Shown here piece by piece: positions 14,020 to 15,111 of a stretch of DNA of 15,111 nt. The DNA comes from CAKZRD01 sp038886595 (GTDB lineage Archaea; Nanobdellota; Nanobdellia; Pacearchaeales; GW2011-AR1). The position numbers and the translations under genes are program-made. Below the pieces are notes generated by a model that was given only the letters and a program-made list of their open reading frames with translations, had not been told where the DNA came from and ran no database searches. Positions within the stretch are counted from its first letter, which is position 1; each line of letters opens with the position of its first letter. The stretch covers positions 1 through 15,111 of the forward strand of contig JAWALV010000011.1 in NCBI GenBank assembly GCA_038886595.1, read 5' to 3'.

Positions 14020-15111
14020 ATGGAAAAAAATTATATCTCTTTTTACGAAGGAGGTTATTCTTCTTTGAAACCAGATTATCCTGGGCCTTATAATAATTTT
14101 TTAGATTATAGGTTAAAAGGCGGAACTTTAAGCTCTACTACTTCAATTCAGTCAGCAAACCAAGTTAGCGAGGTTCTTTCAAGAATAAGAGAAGGTGTGA
14201 AAAATGTGGAATTAAGCCCGATAAGTATGCAATTAATGGATAGTATTCCTAAGCAACAATTTAAAGAAATTCATGCAATAATGAAGCTTACAGGAGTTAA
14301 ACCAAGTGTTCATGCTCCAATTGAAGATCCTGCTGGTTTTGGTCAAAAAGGATACGAAGGAGAGCAAGCTAGAAAAGAGGTTGAAAGAAAATTTTTGTCT
14401 GTTTTAGAAAGAGCAAAAGAAGTTTCTCCAGATGATCCTCTTCCAGTGGTTTTTCATTCTACGGGAGGGGTTCCAGGACCGACTTATATTCCAGGTGACG
14501 AAAAAAAAGGCGAACAAAAGTTTAAAGTTGTTGAAGAAGTTTTAATAAATAGAGACACCGGACAATTAATTCCTATAAAAGAAGAAAGAAAATATTATCC
14601 CTATGAATTTAAAGAAGGAGAATTTTTCCTTCCTTTAAATCAAAATAAACCTCTAGAAGAGCAAGGTGTCGTTTATGAAATAAACGATCAAGTAAAAATG
14701 ATTAATTTAACAGAGTGGGATAATAAATTAAGAGAAATCGCGCTGCTTGAAAAAGAAGCTGAAGAAAATTTAAAAAAGGCAGCAGAATTAGGCTATTTTA
14801 ACTTATATCAAGGAGAAGAAATTCCTGAGGATCTAAAAATTAGAGCAGAAAGTTATGCAGAAAGAGCCGAACTTTTTTTGAGAGATGCCGAATTATCTTT
14901 TAAGTCAGCCTTTGATAAAGCCTATGAATATGGGACAGAAGAGCAGAGAAAAAAATTACATGAAATAGCAAAAGAATGGAAAAAAGAAGAAGAAAAATTT
15001 TTAGACGAATATAAGAGAAAAATAAAAAATAAAGAAGAAGTGGAAAATCTCTTTAAATTGGGCATGATAAATAAGAGAGTTTTTCAATTAAAAGAAATCA
15101 TAAATATCACT
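14020..15111 (+). CDS. Uncharacterised protein with possible endonuclease-IV-like TIM barrel, 3'-truncated by window edge
   Basis: Open for 364 codons to the window end with no stop. Residues 60-170 carry a pattern seen in AP-endonuclease-2/xylose-isomerase-like TIM barrels: N-V-E-L-S-P (62-67), K-P-S-V-H-A-P (94-100), a helix with spaced Arg/Glu, then L-P-V-V-F-H-S-T (141-148). In endonuclease IV the comparable strands carry metal-binding His residues (S-V-H-A-P and V-x-H). Residues about 165-235 look like a beta-rich or linker insertion, and 235-364 are strongly charged and helical, probably coiled coil. The nuclease-like fold is inference. No signal peptide is seen. Its own TATA box predicts a leaderless transcript. 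I recall similar long proteins in DPANN genomes but cannot confirm it. Confidence 0.8.
   Translation, partial: MEKNYISFYEGGYSSLKPDYPGPYNNFLDYRLKGGTLSSTTSIQSANQVSEVLSRIREGVKNVELSPISMQLMDSIPKQQFKEIHAIMKLTGVKPSVHAPIEDPAGFGQKGYEGEQARKEVERKFLSVLERAKEVSPDDPLPVVFHSTGGVPGPTYIPGDEKKGEQKFKVVEEVLINRDTGQLIPIKEERKYYPYEFKEGEFFLPLNQNKPLEEQGVVYEINDQVKMINLTEWDNKLREIALLEKEAEENLKKAAELGYFNLYQGEEIPEDLKIRAESYAERAELFLRDAELSFKSAFDKAYEYGTEEQRKKLHEIAKEWKKEEEKFLDEYKRKIKNKEEVENLFKLGMINKRVFQLKEIINIT

Overview
The window looks like a piece of a very AT-rich archaeal genome, most likely a DPANN lineage such as Pacearchaeota, Woesearchaeota or a relative. The evidence is an archaeal diphthine synthase, an archaeal/eukaryotic-type uS15, an archaeal RecJ/GAN-like DHH nuclease, tRNA genes without an encoded CCA, and TATA-like boxes centred about 24-26 bp before most start codons, as expected for leaderless archaeal mRNAs. 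The lineage is inferred from gene content and style, not from a phylogenetic marker.

Layout. Positions 1-4611 form a cell-surface block on the plus strand. It holds the 3' part of a large GLUG-repeat/beta-helix secreted protein that is open at the left edge, a small secreted protein with a PEP-CTERM-like C-terminal sorting signal, and a short leftover C-terminal fragment of a bacterial-looking extracellular beta domain. This block looks less AT-biased than the rest and seems accessory. Positions 4669-5954 (minus) hold an AAA_14/DUF4143 ATPase with an intact Walker A but no usual start codon in frame. A 15-codon ORF in another frame sits directly in front of it. tRNA-Ala(GGC) follows at 6050-6120, then about 350 bp without a gene.

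Positions 6501-11683 are housekeeping. A small membrane protein and dphB form one minus-strand unit, diverging from a TatD nuclease gene. A DHH phosphoesterase, rpsO (uS15) and argS follow on the minus strand, each with its own TATA box. tRNA-Ser(GGA) lies at 11838-11918. This stretch serves translation (tRNA charging, the small ribosomal subunit, EF-2 diphthamide) and nucleic-acid maintenance (TatD, DHH).

Positions 11996-15111 hold three unrecognised same-strand genes: a helical 463-residue protein, a highly charged and probably disordered 194-residue protein, and a protein cut by the right edge whose N-terminal half has motifs suggesting an endonuclease-IV/xylose-isomerase-like TIM barrel. 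They are the best candidates here for an undescribed protein system. The most tangible oddities are the archaeal PEP-CTERM-like signal, the ATPase start problem, the in-frame 45-bp repeats in the GLUG gene and the short uS15.
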